Notes: generated by a model not told the origin, from the letters alone. Shown: positions 23,287 to 37,285, numbered from the stretch's first letter. The stretch is DNA of 64,000 nt from Morella rubra (GCA_003952965.2 CM025852.1:16781820-16845819); one strand, 5' to 3'. Translations and numbers: made by a program.

Positions 23287-26200
23287 TCATGTTGTGAAGA
23301 ATGTCCATATCTTCTTCCCTATTGACACTTCCCCAGGCTGTTCCAACTCATCATCATAGTCATTTGCAGCCTCCTCAGGGATTGTGCTCCCACTCTCATC
23401 TTCATTACCGTATTCTGGTGTATCATTTACTTCCTCACTCAAACCCGTTTCTTCGACAGACTTTGCCGGATCAGCATCATCATTAACAATCTCAGATGGT
23501 GTTTTAAACTGCATTATAGTAACAAATGAAAGGAAGAAAAAAAAAATCATCAAAAGATACTTCAGGAAAAAGCTAACAAACATCTTCAAATAAGACCCGC
23601 AAAAACAACAGGAAAGGCGAGTTTACCCTAACAACTCTATCTTCGGAGATCTCAACACTTTTTACTGTCGTAACTTGCACCAATTGTTTAGTTTGGCCAT
23701 TCTTGCCAGCAACTCCCTTTGATGGTCCGGTAACAGCTTCAGGGACTGGTGCCACTTCCACTGCATCACCATCAGCAGGTTCTTTCTCCCTTCTTCTCAT
23801 TGCCAGGTCAGCCAACGGGTGTGCTTCTGTCACTGTTCCTGCACTGGTCAGTATTTAGACAATTTTTAGCACCATCATTTGTTTTCTTTACTGGTGAAAC
23901 TAAAGTGCATACAATCCAAAACATGCATCGTGAGGTTTCAGCAAGGGAATTGAACTCCTCTAAGCCCAGAGAGGTAAAACAGCATATTAATAAGTCATTA
24001 ATAGTATCTTCTGCTACGTAGACACATGTTCAACTTAATATCTTATTTAATGACATATTACCTTTCATGTTTAGCAATTAAACTCACTCGTAGTCTTCTA
24101 TGCAGTTTACCTTTTTCTCAGTTCTTGAGGAAACATAACCAAAAGAAGCCCTTGGTCATATAAAAAAAGTACTCCCAAAAGCGATGCTTCAATCATCCTC
24201 AATTTCAAAAGTTTTAAAATCAGCAACTCTCTCCCCTGGTATCCAACTCCTGAACAGTAATTTACACCCCCCTAAAGAGAATTTGCTATCAAGTCTTCTA
24301 AACTTTAGGTCTAAGAGAGCCATATCGGTGCAGATATCCTACAAAGAGGTTATCCATTGTTTCTGACATTGATCTTGGCATTTCCCTTCGTGTCAAATCA
24401 GGAGAAATTACTTACCCGAAAAACAAAAATCAGGCAAAATGATTGAATCGCTCCAAAATGAGTAATTTCCAGAGGGAAGTTAATGGATGTGCAAACTTCC
24501 CAGCTTGAGAAACATGATTCTATTATTAGATAATGGTTAATGCAACATCTGCAGAATTGAATTTTAGAATCTAAGAACAGAAGTAACACTTCGAATTGAC
24601 AGGAAGTGGAGATGACACTGAAAGATATTTGTGCACAAAACTTCTTGATTAAGAAAGCCTGGACCCTAATTAAAGGAGGAATAACAAAAATGTGAAAATA
24701 ACAATGACCTTATTTAAGCGACACGCAAAGCAGCTGAACTGGATAATCTATATATTTCAGGGATTGAAAGATGCAATACCACATTCAACTCACTATTAAA
24801 ATCAATCACCAGATAATTGACATGTAAAAAGGCCTATGAAACAGGTTGATAAACAATTTTACACAGATGATAATAGACAGAAAACAACAATGACAGGGAC
24901 GTGGACTAGCCAAGAGTACATTTCTCAACTTGAAACAAAATATCCAAAAAACAACAGACAATAATTAGAATCAAAACCCAAAAAGTACAACAAAAAAAAA
25001 TCATAAATGCAAGGACAAAGAGATTCAATTCATCCCTTATTCAATTCAAATCGAATAAATACACTCATGAAATATCCTCAACCATTCCGAGGGGAAAAAA
25101 AATGAAAAAACAGATGTATCATCAACCTCTACGACGCCTAAAGCCATAAAATCACTCTCCCTTCCTTACAACCAATAACTGCACACAGAATTTTGCATCT
25201 ATAACTTCACGTTCAACTGTGTTGCCCCACACGATTCACTGATACAAAGACTTAAGAAACTTACATCTTATGTCGCCTGAGATTGTATCGCTTCTCTCCA
25301 GGGGTTTGCAAGACTGGAACAGCTGTTTGGTGCCTCTTCCTGCGTCCATCAGCTGTGACACTTTCAGAATGATCTTCACTATTGCCAGCATCCTGCTCAC
25401 TCAATGTTATCCTTGAAGGTTGTGCACGTTGCCTCTTCCTTGCAGTTTTACTAACGACACTATCAGCATGAGTAGAATCATCCCTGCTCTCCTCATAGAT
25501 ATGGTCAATATCTTCAGTCTGGACATCAGCATCAAGTTCTGTTTTTCCTGATGCTTCCCCAAGAAAAGCCTTTGCATCTTCAACAACTGCCTTCACAGAG
25601 CGTGTCCTGTGCACTCCAGATTTGCGCCTCCTCCCAGGCTTGCGTCGACCGCCCTTCGGTTGTGACTGCAAGGAATCTTCTGGAACTTCTTCAAACTTAC
25701 TGTCCATGTAGCTCTGATCATCAACTGACGGAGCACATGTATTATCCACCTCTCTGAGGATGCTGTCAGATTGGGGCTGCTGGATATCAAAGGTGTCATT
25801 GGCCATCCTAAAAGATGGCTGTGGCTCATCAATGGAAATAGCATGCCCTCTGATTCCTTTGCTAATGAGCATACTAGGACCCTTTTTATGCTGTTCTACA
25901 TTTACCAGCACGGGTGATGACGGTGTTGAATCAGTCAAAGCTGGACCAGTAGCATGCTCAATCTTTTTACCTGGAGACATATTGAATATCTTAGAGGTGC
26001 ATTTCCGAAGCCATGACAAGCGTCCCCCAGAATCTGAAAATCTGACATCAGAAGCAGCTATGTTGTCTCGAGAACTCTGCAAAATTTCATCACCCAGCAT
26101 CAGTGAAGGGATAAGCTCCCTATCTTCCATTTCAGGTACTTGGAGGTCAGAGAAGACAAACTCCCTTGTGATTTCCCCACAACTTTTGCAACTCTTCAGC

Positions 26201-29200
26201 TTCTCAACAAATGCAAGGAAACGACTTCTTTCCTTAATAAACTGTTCCCGCTGCTCCTTCAGCTTCCTGCTCAGACCACCAAGCTCATCGATATCTTTAC
26301 GCATTTCAAGTTGGTTTAATTCCAGCTGCTTCTGGTTCAATTTAAGATCTTCTGTTTCCTTCTGTATTCTATGCCCTTCAGACTTCACTTCTTCTTGTTG
26401 CCTCTCAGCAACTTCTTTCAAGTGATTAATATAAGTATGCTCTCTGTCTCTCTCCTCCTCAAATGCTGTTCCCCTTTCCTGCAGGCACTTCTCCATTTCT
26501 TCACGTCTGTTCCGCAGATCAGTCTCAAGATCCCTTCTCCTTAATTCAAACTCTCGGAGCATTTGACTACGCTCACTCTGGGCCTTCTCAGAGAGAGCTA
26601 ATTGTTCATGTTTCATTAAGGAGGCAAATGATTCTTTCTCCTGTTGAAGCAATTCCAACTCCCCCTTCATATGGTCCTGCATTGCATGCTTCTCTTTTTT
26701 CAACCTTTCTTCTTCACAGTGAAGCAATTTATCCAACTTTTCTCTCTCTTCAACATTTTGCCTTAGCTCCCTACTAATTTCAGCTCTTTTTTCATCCAAC
26801 AATTCCCACTCTTTCTCAAAATTTTCCCTTTGACATTTCAAATCATCACCTTCCTTCAAAAGCAACTCCCTCTGAAGTCTGTATTCCTCTATCTCCTGTT
26901 TTAATTGTGACTGCAGACGGAGGTGTTCTAACCTCTCACTCTCAGTTATCCTCAGTTTCTCGCTCTCTTCATGAATTTGCTGCTTCTGCCGAGTATTTTC
27001 ATCCCTTATCTTCTCAATCTCATCTCTGAGACTCTGCAGAGTCGCTTGATCAGCAACTGTTTGTTGCTTTTCCACCTCCAACCTTTTCTCTTCGGCTTTC
27101 ACAGCCTTTTCCATCTCTGTGAAAGTTTTAATCTTCATTTCAATGTCCTTCTCCTTCTCATTCATTCTTTCTTCCTTCTTATCCAATAACTGTTCCTTTT
27201 TTTTCAACTTTTCTATCTCGTGGTTGGCTTTAACCTTCCCCTGATCCAAGTCTTCTAACTTGCTCCTGAGTTCCTCGTCTACAGATTTCCTTTTTTCTTG
27301 TAATTCCAGCTCAAACTCCTCCAATTTTTCATCCAGAATGACCCTTTGGTTGTCAAGAAGCCTCTGAATCTCCGCCTGCAACAAAATCCAGAAATATCAA
27401 GCGTCAGACTTCTGAATCTATCATTAAACAGAATACATTTAAATCGTTTAGAAAAGAAATAATACCCTGCACCATGCTAGTCCAATTAACGAGTCCAAAA
27501 TGATACGCACATGAACACAGAACATACAACATTCAATAGAAATTATATTAAAGTATGCATGTCGTCCTTAGATAAGATATTATCTACTCAACTATAACCA
27601 TCTCCATAACAAACTATGGGTTGGGATAAATTAATGGGACCCCTTTCTGCAAAAGGATCATTCAGGCCACAGTAACTAATCATAGCTATCATTGTAGGCT
27701 ACAACGATAAAGGTTCCCATTAATTTTACAACACTCACTCTCATTTGATTAGCAAAAACCTAGCAACAATCTTATGCACAACACGATGCCATGCACAGAC
27801 AAAAATATGGTTCGGCCTTCCAAGACTTCTAATCTCTACAGTACTCATCACATCAGTCTGCAAATGGCCAGCTAAATTTCAGTAAGAGAGAAACCAGAGC
27901 AAAAGTAATCATGTTTACGAGCTTCAGAATGACAAAGCTAGTTGAACTACATATTCATTCTGCAGAAAATCATAAAAATAATCACTTATAAGAACAAACT
28001 GTAAAAGAAAACTTGTCATTCGGCTTCTACTAAGCAGGGGGAAAAGGTGCTGGAACTCACTCTTTCTCTAGCATTAAGCTTTTCTTCCAACACAAGTAAT
28101 TCCTTCTCCTTCATCTCGAGGAAGGTTCTCAGAGAGTCAGCCTTCTGCAACCAAATTGAAAAAAGCAAGGAATATGAGTGAGACAATCCATCAATTGGCA
28201 GTATTAAAAACATCTCAGCAGAACAAGACACCCACTTTCTCTTCTAAAATTAAATCTTCCAGTCTTCTATTGATCTCATCTTCCTTCTCTTTCAATGTTG
28301 AATTGCATACATCAATCTTCTTTTGAGCCTCTTCAAGGTCCTTTTCTTTCTGTTTAATATTTGCATCAAGTTCATTTGCCTTCTCTTCTCTTTCATTGAA
28401 CATTCTTCTATTCTTGCATAGCCTCTCCTCCCCTTCCTGCAGTTTCCTCTCCCACTCTTGCAACTCTTCTCTTTGCTTATAAAATATTGCCTTGTGTGCT
28501 TCTTGCCTAAGCAAAACCAGAGGACTTGTAAGTTAAATGCAAGACATCAATTGAAGTGAGACCAATGTTCCATACCCCTGTGTGTCTATCCCTTTCTGTG
28601 GCCAGGCATTTTACAATAAATATCATAGGTAACAATGACATAAAGATGTTGAGCATAAAGCATACTCGGTTGTTAAGGATAGTCGTTCCCTCTGCAGAAC
28701 ACTTTCACGAGCCTCCACATTTTGCAATCTCATTTCCAATTCTGATGCCTTTCTGTTTACTTCTGCAAGCTTGGCTTCAGCAACATACAACTTTTCTTCT
28801 ACCTCCAATGATTTTTCTTTAGTTCCGATAAGCAAAGTGTGTGCATTAGCCACCTTTGTGTCAGATGTAAGTTTGATTTGGTCACGCTCCTCTCCAACTG
28901 CACGTAAAGCCTTTTCAAGCTGCATTTGAGAAAGTACCCATGTATCAATAACCAAGACTTCAAGACAGTACATTATCCTTCGTATCAACTATATAACCCA
29001 AAATAACATAAAGAGCAAATTGCCACACATTCCTTTGAATAATTTTGCTTTGAAAAGACGCATTCAAGAGCTGCTATATCTACATAAAAACTCATTACAG
29101 AGAATGGTAGAACTGGGATAGCAGCAACCAGAAGAAATTGAACTCTAAAGGAAAATAAACCAGGATGGCAAGGATATCTGTTAAGAATCATACATGATGA

Positions 29201-30189
29201 TCTAAACAACCAGGATGATGGGAAACTTTTAGACTAAAGAAAAGATAAAAAGCAGTAGCATACATCTATCACACACTGCTTCTCAGAAATAAATGCTTTT
29301 CTCAAATTTTCTTCTCGCTCCTCAACTTCGGATAATGCGATCAAATGTGCCGACTGTTCACGTTTGAGGATCTCCTGAGTTTCAGCAAACTCTTGCCTCA
29401 GCTCCTCATACTTCAAAGTCCAGTCCCTCTTCTCAATCAAAAGTAGCCCCATGCTGTACTGGTAGTCATAAAGCTGCCCGAAATTAAGGTCTATCAGATG
29501 AGGTAAGATAATTTCAAGCAGGAAATATATATATATATTTTTTTTATTTTTTTTTTAAGTAGCTTAAGTACAATGCAATACAGCATCAGAAGATCAAACA
29601 ACACAGAGAACATAAGGCAATCACTCTCGCAAAGTTTCTTGCTTGTGGTGATCAAATCTTAAACAGATACTCGGACGGTGGAAATTGAAAAAAGTGGGTA
29701 TAAAGGAAAAAAATCCAAGCGAATTTGCAATACCCACGAAAGGGTAACCAAAACATGGAGTCGCTTCTTAAAAAAACTATTTCTGCACTCACTCTACCTA
29801 CTTGAGAAGCCATATTCCCACGTCGGAAACCTGTCAAACGCACCCTCTCAATTGCCCAACAGCACGAAATTTGAATACAGAGTCAATAACCCTCTCACAC
29901 TGACCTCGCCCTGAAGCTTCGAGATCTTCTCCAAAAGGGCCTCATGGTCCTTTCTCTCCATCTCCGCCTCGTCCAACAACCCCGCCTCCTTGAACCGCCT
30001 CCAGTCCTCCATATCCTCGGTCTCCAACCCTGCCACCCTGTTGCCGCTTAGCGAACGTAGCGGAGGCGGCTGTGGCTGCGGCGGCGGGGCTTCAGCAACT
30101 GCCACGGCCTTACCCTTCTCTGCAGAACCGGTCCTCGGAGAGACCTTCACTGCCAGCCACGCCTTCCTTTGCGGCGTCTTTGAGAACAT
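23287..30189 (-). CDS. CRWN1: CROWDED NUCLEI 1 (NMCP/LINC) plant lamina-like protein
   Basis: Eight exons in transcription order: 29905-30189, 29264-29473, 28666-28919, 28236-28506, 28061-28144, 25265-27375, 23627-23843 and 23287-23508. All have GT-AG borders and phases close exactly to 1,217 residues (Arabidopsis CRWN1 is about 1,130). The N-terminus carries [21 protein letters not shown] and the [17 protein letters not shown] block, followed by a very long coiled coil (about residues 75-730) with [28 protein letters not shown] typical of the family. The tail has basic, NLS-like stretches ([15 protein letters not shown]), the YNLRRHK motif, an acidic segment and the conserved end [11 protein letters not shown]. 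The family lines the inner nuclear envelope, sets nuclear size and shape and organises heterochromatin. Intron 6 (23844-25264) and intron 5 (27376-28060) hold no gene. The eighth exon acceptor was chosen at 23843 because it alone keeps frame after the donor AAGAT/gtaagt. Confidence 0.97.
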
Positions 30190-30256
30190 TTTCTACTAAT
30201 TCCACCGCTTCATGAACCAATAAAAAGAATAAAAGACTGAAACATGAACCTTCTTC

Positions 30257-30264
30257 AAACCCTA
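30257..30264 (-). promoter_or_regulatory. Telo-box upstream of CRWN1
   Basis: AAACCCTA on the plus strand (TAGGGTTT on the coding strand), about 70 bp before the CRWN1 start codon, the usual position of this element in plant genes expressed in dividing cells. Two downstream neighbours carry the same element. Confidence 0.55.
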
Positions 30265-30542
30265 GAATCCCTGAAGGATCCCGCTGTTACATACAGCGGC
30301 AACATAGGGAGAAACCAAGAAAAATACCAGCGGTTTCTACTTGATTTCGGCGCGTATCGGAGACAGCGAAAAATTCGTATAACACCTCGGATTGGTTTTT
30401 TTTTTTTTTGGTCCTCTTTAGAGAGGCCTTGGTTTCTGTTTTCTGAGAACGGAGACTGAAACTTGTGAGGTGCGCGGAAAGCTCGCGTTCTTCGTGTTGT
30501 GTTCGTTGGTGTACCTTTGCTCAGCCCCCTCAAGTAAAATGA

Positions 30543-30549
30543 GGCCCAT
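30543..30549 (-). promoter_or_regulatory. Site II (TCP-type) motif upstream of CRWN1
   Basis: Coding-strand ATGGGCC about 355 bp upstream of the start. Site II motifs combined with telo-boxes are a recognised promoter pairing in plant housekeeping and cell-cycle genes; functional use here is inferred. Confidence 0.4.
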
Positions 30550-31544
30550 ATTAACCCGGCCCGCCAAAGAATTCGGACAATCCACTTCCAGGACCAATAG
30601 TGGCCTTTCTAAAGTTAAATAGTTAAGGTCGTGTTTAAGTGTCACTCGGAAAAAAAAAAAAATTTACTAAATAATTTCTCTCCATTAAATTATATTTTTT
30701 TATTATAAAAAATATATTTAAATATTTTCTCTCTTCACTTTTTAATCAACGCTCATACTCTACTTTAAAATTTTAACATACAAACGCTACCGAACAAACG
30801 GATAGAGATTCGAAAATAAACAAATGGAATAGTCACGAGTTACAACCTCCATCTTCGTGAACATTTACATAGTGAAAAGCGTTATTGGACAATGGATACT
30901 TGTATAAGTTAGGGAGAAATGGTAAAATTGAGCACAATGGCTCTTGTTCGAGTTGTCCTTCTTATGAGGATGGAGGTTGTAATTGTAGAGTTGAGCCCAC
31001 TCATGTTAATGATTGTATATTTCCCTTTAGTATTTGTCTATATATAAAGTTTTGGACAGTATAGATTTTATAATAAAGTCTATCTATTGTGTCTATCTCT
31101 TTCAAAATTGCACCATGCAATTCAAGCAGAAATGATAGAAAATCTCAATCCGTATTTATAAAGGAAAGATGAAAGAGGTGTGTGTGATACCCTTGATTGA
31201 ATAGTTTTGAGCACTAATCTTGTAGAGTGACAAATCACAAATTAGGTCCCCCAAAAAAAAAAAAATCTAAACTAAAGACAGAAGAAAATTTTCTTTTTAG
31301 TTTATCCTACAATAATTAGAAAAATACTCCTTCAAAGATAATATGTTTATCATACATTGTTTATCACATTAAAACTAAATTTAAGATATCGTGATAATTT
31401 CATGTTAGATCTTATATATTGATTAGAGTATCATATCTAACATATTGTAGTTAATCTAGCTCTAAGACTCATAAACCATAGAGAGTGGTAGCTTAGTTCG
31501 AAATAGAGGCACCCAAGAGCAAGTGTCAGGATAGTATGTATAAT

Positions 31545-31714
31545 CCTATGCCCAGTGGCGGAGGCAGGACTCCACGTGAAGGGAGGCGACTTGTAAGATA
31601 AAAATTTTTTTTAAAAAAAAAAAAAAAATTTACGTGTAAATTTTTTTTTTTTGCCTGTCCAATGGGGAGCGGCCGCCCAGGGCCGCCCCCCCTGCATCCG
31701 CCACTGCCTATGCC
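31545..31714. mobile_element. Non-autonomous hAT-type MITE with perfect 8-bp target duplication
   Basis: The element body is 31553-31706 (154 bp). Its ends are a perfect 10-bp inverted repeat, CAGTGGCGGA and TCCGCCACTG. It is flanked on both sides by CCTATGCC (31545-31552 and 31707-31714), an exact 8-bp target-site duplication. CAGxGGCGGA-type ends and an 8-bp duplication are the hallmarks of hAT (Tip100-like) elements. The inside has A-rich and T-rich runs that can pair, a GGCCGCCC-rich right part and no coding capacity, so it depended on a transposase elsewhere. The intact duplication suggests a recent insertion between CRWN1 and DCP5. Confidence 0.92.
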
Positions 31715-32710
31715 TCCAAAATCGTTGTTTTGACAATCCCTTTTTTTATATGGGTAACTATAACTCAATATGGACATTTGTGGTAAAAATTCATATAATT
31801 GCGCTCGTAAAAAGTAAGCTAAGCAGGTCGCTCCCTTTCATTTTGCTAGGTTATAAAAAAATGTAAGCATGTAATGATTTTTCTATTAGTACTAATTAGA
31901 GAATGTTTATATACTTGATCTACACTAGTATAATACAAGTTTGTCTCAGTAAGTATATATATTTTTGCACTGAACACTTGAAAAAAATGAAGAATATAAT
32001 CATGTATGTGTTCTACCCGTATATATATATAAACACAATTCATAATTTCTATCTTGTGACGTGGGTTCTGTCGAGATAACTTCGAACAAGGGAATTTACC
32101 CTCCCTGTAACGATTCTCTCCTGTGATAACCCATGGTTTCCACCATGAGGTTATCTGGGAGTTTGGTGTTTTATGAAGTTTGCTTAGGAAAAAAAAAAAA
32201 AAAAAAAAAGAGAAAGAAAAAATACCTTCGTCTTCAAAATCCGAAAATTGCCCAACGGGGGGCGAAAGAATCCGTCGCTTTGGCGACGTGGTTTTATCCC
32301 ATTGGACAAACCCACCGACCCGCACCGCACGAATGAATCCCAATCCACTGTTTGGAAACACGTACAGCACTATCTCTTTTTCCACCCCCAGAAAGTCGCC
32401 TTCTTCTCTTCGGAGTTGATAGGGGCTAATCTTCCCCTTCACTTTCCGCCGAAAAGACCAACGAGTCCAAAATCTTCCACCGTGTCATTCTCCTATTGGC
32501 TACTCTCTCGAAATAGCAAAAGATGCAAATCTCAGCCAATTATCAGATCTTCCGCTTCCACAACAACGAACCGATTATCACAAGCAAATTACAGCACAGC
32601 ACAGGCCCTCCAAAACCTAAACCCTATTCTCTTATTGACTCTCCCTCTCCCTCTGCTGGTAATCATAATAGCAGTAGGGTTATTTGGTGTATGTTTGGAA
32701 TTGGAAGATT
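31715..32710. other. Upstream region and leader of DCP5
   Basis: AT-rich unique DNA, an A-rich run at about 32189-32209, then the GC-richer promoter and leader of DCP5 (ATTGG near 32495, telo-box at 32619). No additional gene was recognised; open frames at 32248-32751 are in leader sequence and lack family features. Confidence 0.5.
32619..32626 (+). promoter_or_regulatory. Telo-box upstream of DCP5
   Basis: AAACCCTA lies 85-92 bp before the DCP5 start codon in a CT-rich leader context. Confidence 0.55.
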
Positions 32711-35700
32711 ATGGCTTCGGAAACTGCATCGAGATCGAGTTCAGCGGCTGACTCCTACATAGGAAGTTTGATAAGCTTGACTTCCAAGAGCGAGATCAGA
32801 TACGAGGGCGTTCTCTACAACGTCAATGCAGAGGAGTCCAGTATCGGACTCCGAAACGGTATCTTCTTTTTTTCTTCTCTTTCTCTGTTTTCTGGTTAAT
32901 TTTTTTAATTTCTTTTTATTTAGTGGAATACGGTGGTTCATTCTACCTTGGGTTCTCAAAGAAGATTCGTGTAGGTTTTCTGAAATACTGTAACTGGTAG
33001 CGGGTAGGACTTGTTCCCCGGAACGAATTTGAGGTCTAAGTCTCTAAGAGCAAAATGTAGAATTTGTTCTTCTTTTTTTAGTATTGTAGACGTCGTTGGT
33101 GGAGGTTTTTTTTTTTTTTTTTTTCATAGAGTGCCGATTGTAATATTATCCAAAGTGTGCTGTGAATAATGTTATGTGGCCTTGGTAATTAGCAATGACA
33201 TTGTTTGTTTATGCTTTTACAGTACCAAGGACAATTCTACTGTGGTGATAGGAAGCTTAGCATTCCTGTTCAGTACCGGTTCTGTGAATTTTTTATCTGC
33301 ATTTCATTGAAGTTAAATGGTGCTCGAGATCTTGCTGCTTGTCAACTCATTAATGACTAAAATAGTTTGCATCTGTTTTTCTGAATGATTGCTTGCTTAA
33401 GAGGTAAGAAGAGAAGTTGCCTGGTTACTTAAAGGAAAACCTTGTTGCTGTAGAGAGTGTCGCTCGGATAGGCATACAGTGACAAAAATGATATCTGGTG
33501 TGGACTTTGTCATTGAAGATTAATTTGACTGTACATATGTCTTTGGTGAGGTCTATTCTGACATGTGGTAATGACAGACCAGTGTTGGTGAAGCGTCTGT
33601 CTAGGGATCGAGGATGCTAAGGTTTGTTTGTTAGAACACTATCTGAACTCATATGATATTATAAGCTAAACATGGCACATTTCTTGTATCCCTATCACTG
33701 TCTCAGTTGATCTTGGAAATTGGTGCACTCTTCAGGCAATACTTCCTTTAGTGATCTCTTGTATTGTCTGCCCAAAGCCATATGGTTAGGGTCCATAACT
33801 AATATGCAGAACATAGTTTTCTGGGTTATGTATATGTGTTCACATCCAGCTCACAATTGCGTGTGTTCTCATGTACCCTTGTGATTTCTATCTATATTGT
33901 ATGTATGATTTCTATACTCGAGATGTGTTGAGATCAATTTTTATTGCTCACTTATCTCATTTCATGTTGCAGTTCGATCATTTGGAACAGAGGGAAGGAA
34001 GAAGGATGGCCCACAAGTACCTCCAGGCGACAAAATTTACGAGTATATTCTATTCCGTGGGACTGACATCAGGGTACATGACATGCAAAACGCCCTTTAG
34101 CTTCTCTTATTGTTGTGTAAGATGTTTATTCAACTCTTAAGGCTTGGCAATTACCGTTCTGGTAGAAAGCCAATATATTGTTGCTACTGGTTCAGTTTGT
34201 CAAATCTGCTCTTTTATGTTTGATGTGTTGAGCTTGCAATGAAGATACTTTCATAGTTTGGCTTTAGCATTGACTTTTAAGGACCTGTAAGGGAGAGCAT
34301 TATTTATCCTTCTGGTATGTGTTTGTGAAAACTTAAGTTAAATTAGATCACAGTGGGGTTGAGATGAGGCAATAAGGGGCCAAATCTGTTAGCCTTTTTT
34401 TGTTATAATAGATGATGTTAACTTTGTTTTGAGCGACTGCATTACATGGAGCAAGCAGTGATTTCGCTTTCTCTAAGAAAAGAATTGGATAAGGACTGAA
34501 CACATTATCCCAAAATTTAACTTCTTTCACTTGGTATATTATAATGATTAATACTTTTGTTCTAGTAGAAAGACCCTGAAGCATTCTTTAAGATTCCTTC
34601 TGCAGGATTTACAGGTTAAATCTTCTCCACCTGTTCAGCCTACACCACCTATAAATAATGATCCAGCAATTATTCAGGTGATTGGAATTGAGACCTTTTT
34701 CTCAGATTATGAATAAAGTCAATTTACAACATTCTGAACTATTTATAATTTCTTATGCAGTCTCACTATCCTCGCCCAGTTTCTACACCCACAAGCTTGC
34801 CTCCAGCTGTTAATGTGTCTTTGACAGATTCTAGTTCCCATACCACACAGTTGGGACTCCATGGGCCAAATTTCCAAGGTAGCCTGCCTTTGTATCAACC
34901 TGGAGGTAATATAGCCTCCTGGGGAGCTGCACCTTCTCCTTCTAGTGCAAATGGTGGTGGGCTTGCTGTGCCAATGTACTGGCAAGGATACTATGGCCCC
35001 CCAAATGCGCTTCCGCATTTGCACCAGCAATCTTTGTTTCGGCCACCACCTGGGCTGTCAATGCCTTCTTCCATGCAGCAGCCGATGCAATATCCTAATT
35101 TTAATGCCTCTTTAGCCACTGGAGCTTCAAACTTACCTGAAGTTACATCTCCTTTGCCTCCTGCCAGTTCTAGTTCCTTGAATTTAGGCGCCATTTCTTT
35201 AGCACCGTCAGCTCTCCCTCCTGTTCCTTCAGCTACACTAGCTTCTGAAACATTAGGAAACTCAGTGCCTAACAAGATGCTTTCTAATACTGCCCTTCCT
35301 GCAGTTGCCCTAGGTTCTAGTTTGCCATCTCTGATTCCCCCGGTTACATCTAGTTCAGATATAAATGTTATTGTTCCACCAATGTCCAACAAACCTACTG
35401 CAATTTCTGGACCAAGCTTGTCATATCAAACCTTGTCTCAGTCTATCTCCTCTATGGTTGGAACATCCAATTCTATTCGTCCAGAAACAACCGCACCATC
35501 ATTAGTAACGCCTGGTCAGCTGTTGCAGCCTGTACCTGCCGCAGTCTCTTCTTCTCAAACTTCACAAACAGTGCATAAGGATAAGGATGTAGATGTGATT
35601 AAAGTATCGTTGTCATCGTCATTGGAACCAACATTGCCAGTTTTGGCCGAAGTTCAGCCACCAATACTGCCATTGCCAGTGCCTTCACGAGCTGCTCAAA

Positions 35701-37285
35701 AGGTGATCCTGTTACATATGTCTGTGTGCAAATCCAGTTACCCGGGGGCTTGTTCCAATTAAGTATGGGACTCTTAGCCCAGACTATGATATAGATATGT
35801 CTGGCCTGGTCCAATATTCCATACACTTGGTAGTTTGAATGGTTTATTTTGAGATTACAGGCGGGATGTTCTACCCTCCCACTATGACCTTGGTTGCCGG
35901 CTAACATACTTTATTTCTTAAACCTTGGTGCTTTGTATATATTACAGTTATGACTACTTTAAACCTATTAGTTTCTTGCGTTACTATCTAGTCTGTATGT
36001 GTGAATATTGATGAGGATGCTGACTTGTATTTTCTTCCTCTCTCTACCCCGCCCCTTTTCCTTCTTCCCAGGCAAATGGAACTCCTTTCCAGCATCGTCA
36101 TGTTTACCGGGGACAAGATAGAGGAAGAGGAATTGGGGTAATCTATTGTTTACATTGGCAATTTCAAATTAAGTTGGATTAACCAATGTGGATCAAACTT
36201 ACAACCCAAAAGCTGTTCCTAAGAGTTAATTAGGAAATTAGTTTAATGATAATTTCCACTTTTCAAGGTTCTTGATTTTGATATGAAGTACAATTTCCAT
36301 ATTTTTCAAATATTGGGAGCGGTAACTTGTTGGATTCTCAGCCTTGACATGTTGTGTTTACAGAGTCAAGATTTTGAAATTGGTCTGAACAAACAATGGT
36401 ATTTCATATTTGAAATTGATGCTTTGGGTAACTTTTGATGCTAGAGCTCTATGCATTTTGTGTTCTTCAATCTTTTAAATCCATCATTAGATGATCCAGT
36501 CAATGTACTGCAGAGGGTTTTTTTCCTCATCAAATCTTGATTTACAGCATGCCATGATTTGTGATTGATTACTTGCTGTGATTGAAATCGGTAGTTGGCA
36601 TCAAAGATTGAACATTTGCTGTGCAGAGTTCACGTCCAGTAACAAAATTTACAGAAGATTTTGATTTCATAGCTATGAATGAGAAATTCAAGAAGGATGA
36701 AGTGTGGGGTCATCTTGACAAGAGCAATAAATCTCATTTGAAGGACCAGGATGGGAATGAAAAACTTAGTGATGAAGATGATACTCTAGATGAAGATGAT
36801 GTTCCATTATCAAAGTTTGAGGCCAAGGTGTGTTTCACTTATTGTGTGTCACTATGTGGCTAAATTGACTTCTGAGGGTGAAAAATCACTTGGTTTGTGG
36901 ATTTATTTCACTATAGAATTAATTGTTTCTATTTTCTCCGCAGCCTAACTATAATAAGGATGATTTCTTTGATTCCCTCTCTTGCAATGCACTTGATCAT
37001 GAATCGCACAATGGAAGGACCAAATTTTCTGAGCAAATGAAGATAGACACAGAGGTGATGTGTGTTTTGATTTGTGTCCACTCCAAGTTTAGAGGTTTTT
37101 TATCCAATATGATTTCTTGTTTCTGTGTGCAGACTTTTGGTGACTTTGGAAGGTATCGGGGTGGTCGAGGAGGTCGTGGGCCTGGTCGTGGTGGTCGTTT
37201 TCGTGGTGGTTACTATGGAAGGGGGTATGGCCAGGTTGGTCGGGGCCGGGGTCGGGGCCGGGCCATTCCCAGTCGTACCCCTTAG
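32711..37285 (+). CDS. DCP5: DECAPPING 5 (LSM14/Scd6/RAP55 family) mRNA-decapping and translation repressor
   Basis: Eight exons: 32711-32858, 33973-34073, 34606-34677, 34761-35702, 36072-36137, 36627-36827, 36944-37054 and 37133-37285, all GT-AG, with phases summing to 597 residues (Arabidopsis DCP5 is about 611). Residues about 13-90 are the LSM14 domain ([56 protein letters not shown]). A long Pro/Ser/Gln-rich disordered region with [12 protein letters not shown] and [10 protein letters not shown] follows. The C-terminal half has the DFDF box ([17 protein letters not shown]), FFD box (NKDDFFDSL), TFG box (ETFGDFGRY) and an RGG tail. In Arabidopsis the protein acts in P-bodies with DCP1/DCP2 and represses translation. 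The start is the ATG opening [16 protein letters not shown], matching the family. The longest intron (1.1 kb) is the first. Confidence 0.97.

Larger units (their letters stand above)
30190..31544. other. Upstream region of CRWN1
   Basis: Begins with the CRWN1 leader and core promoter (telo-box, site II motif), then AT-rich unique DNA with short homopolymer runs near 30405, 30650 and 31252. No gene was recognised. Confidence 0.5.

Noticed and set aside
25760-26425. Plus-strand frame of 221 codons opposite CRWN1 exon 6
   Set aside because: Antisense shadow of the coiled-coil exon; low-complexity S/L-rich translation.
30595-30810. Possible MITE with CGTGTTT and AAACG ends upstream of CRWN1
   Set aside because: The inverted similarity is too weak and no target duplication could be seen.
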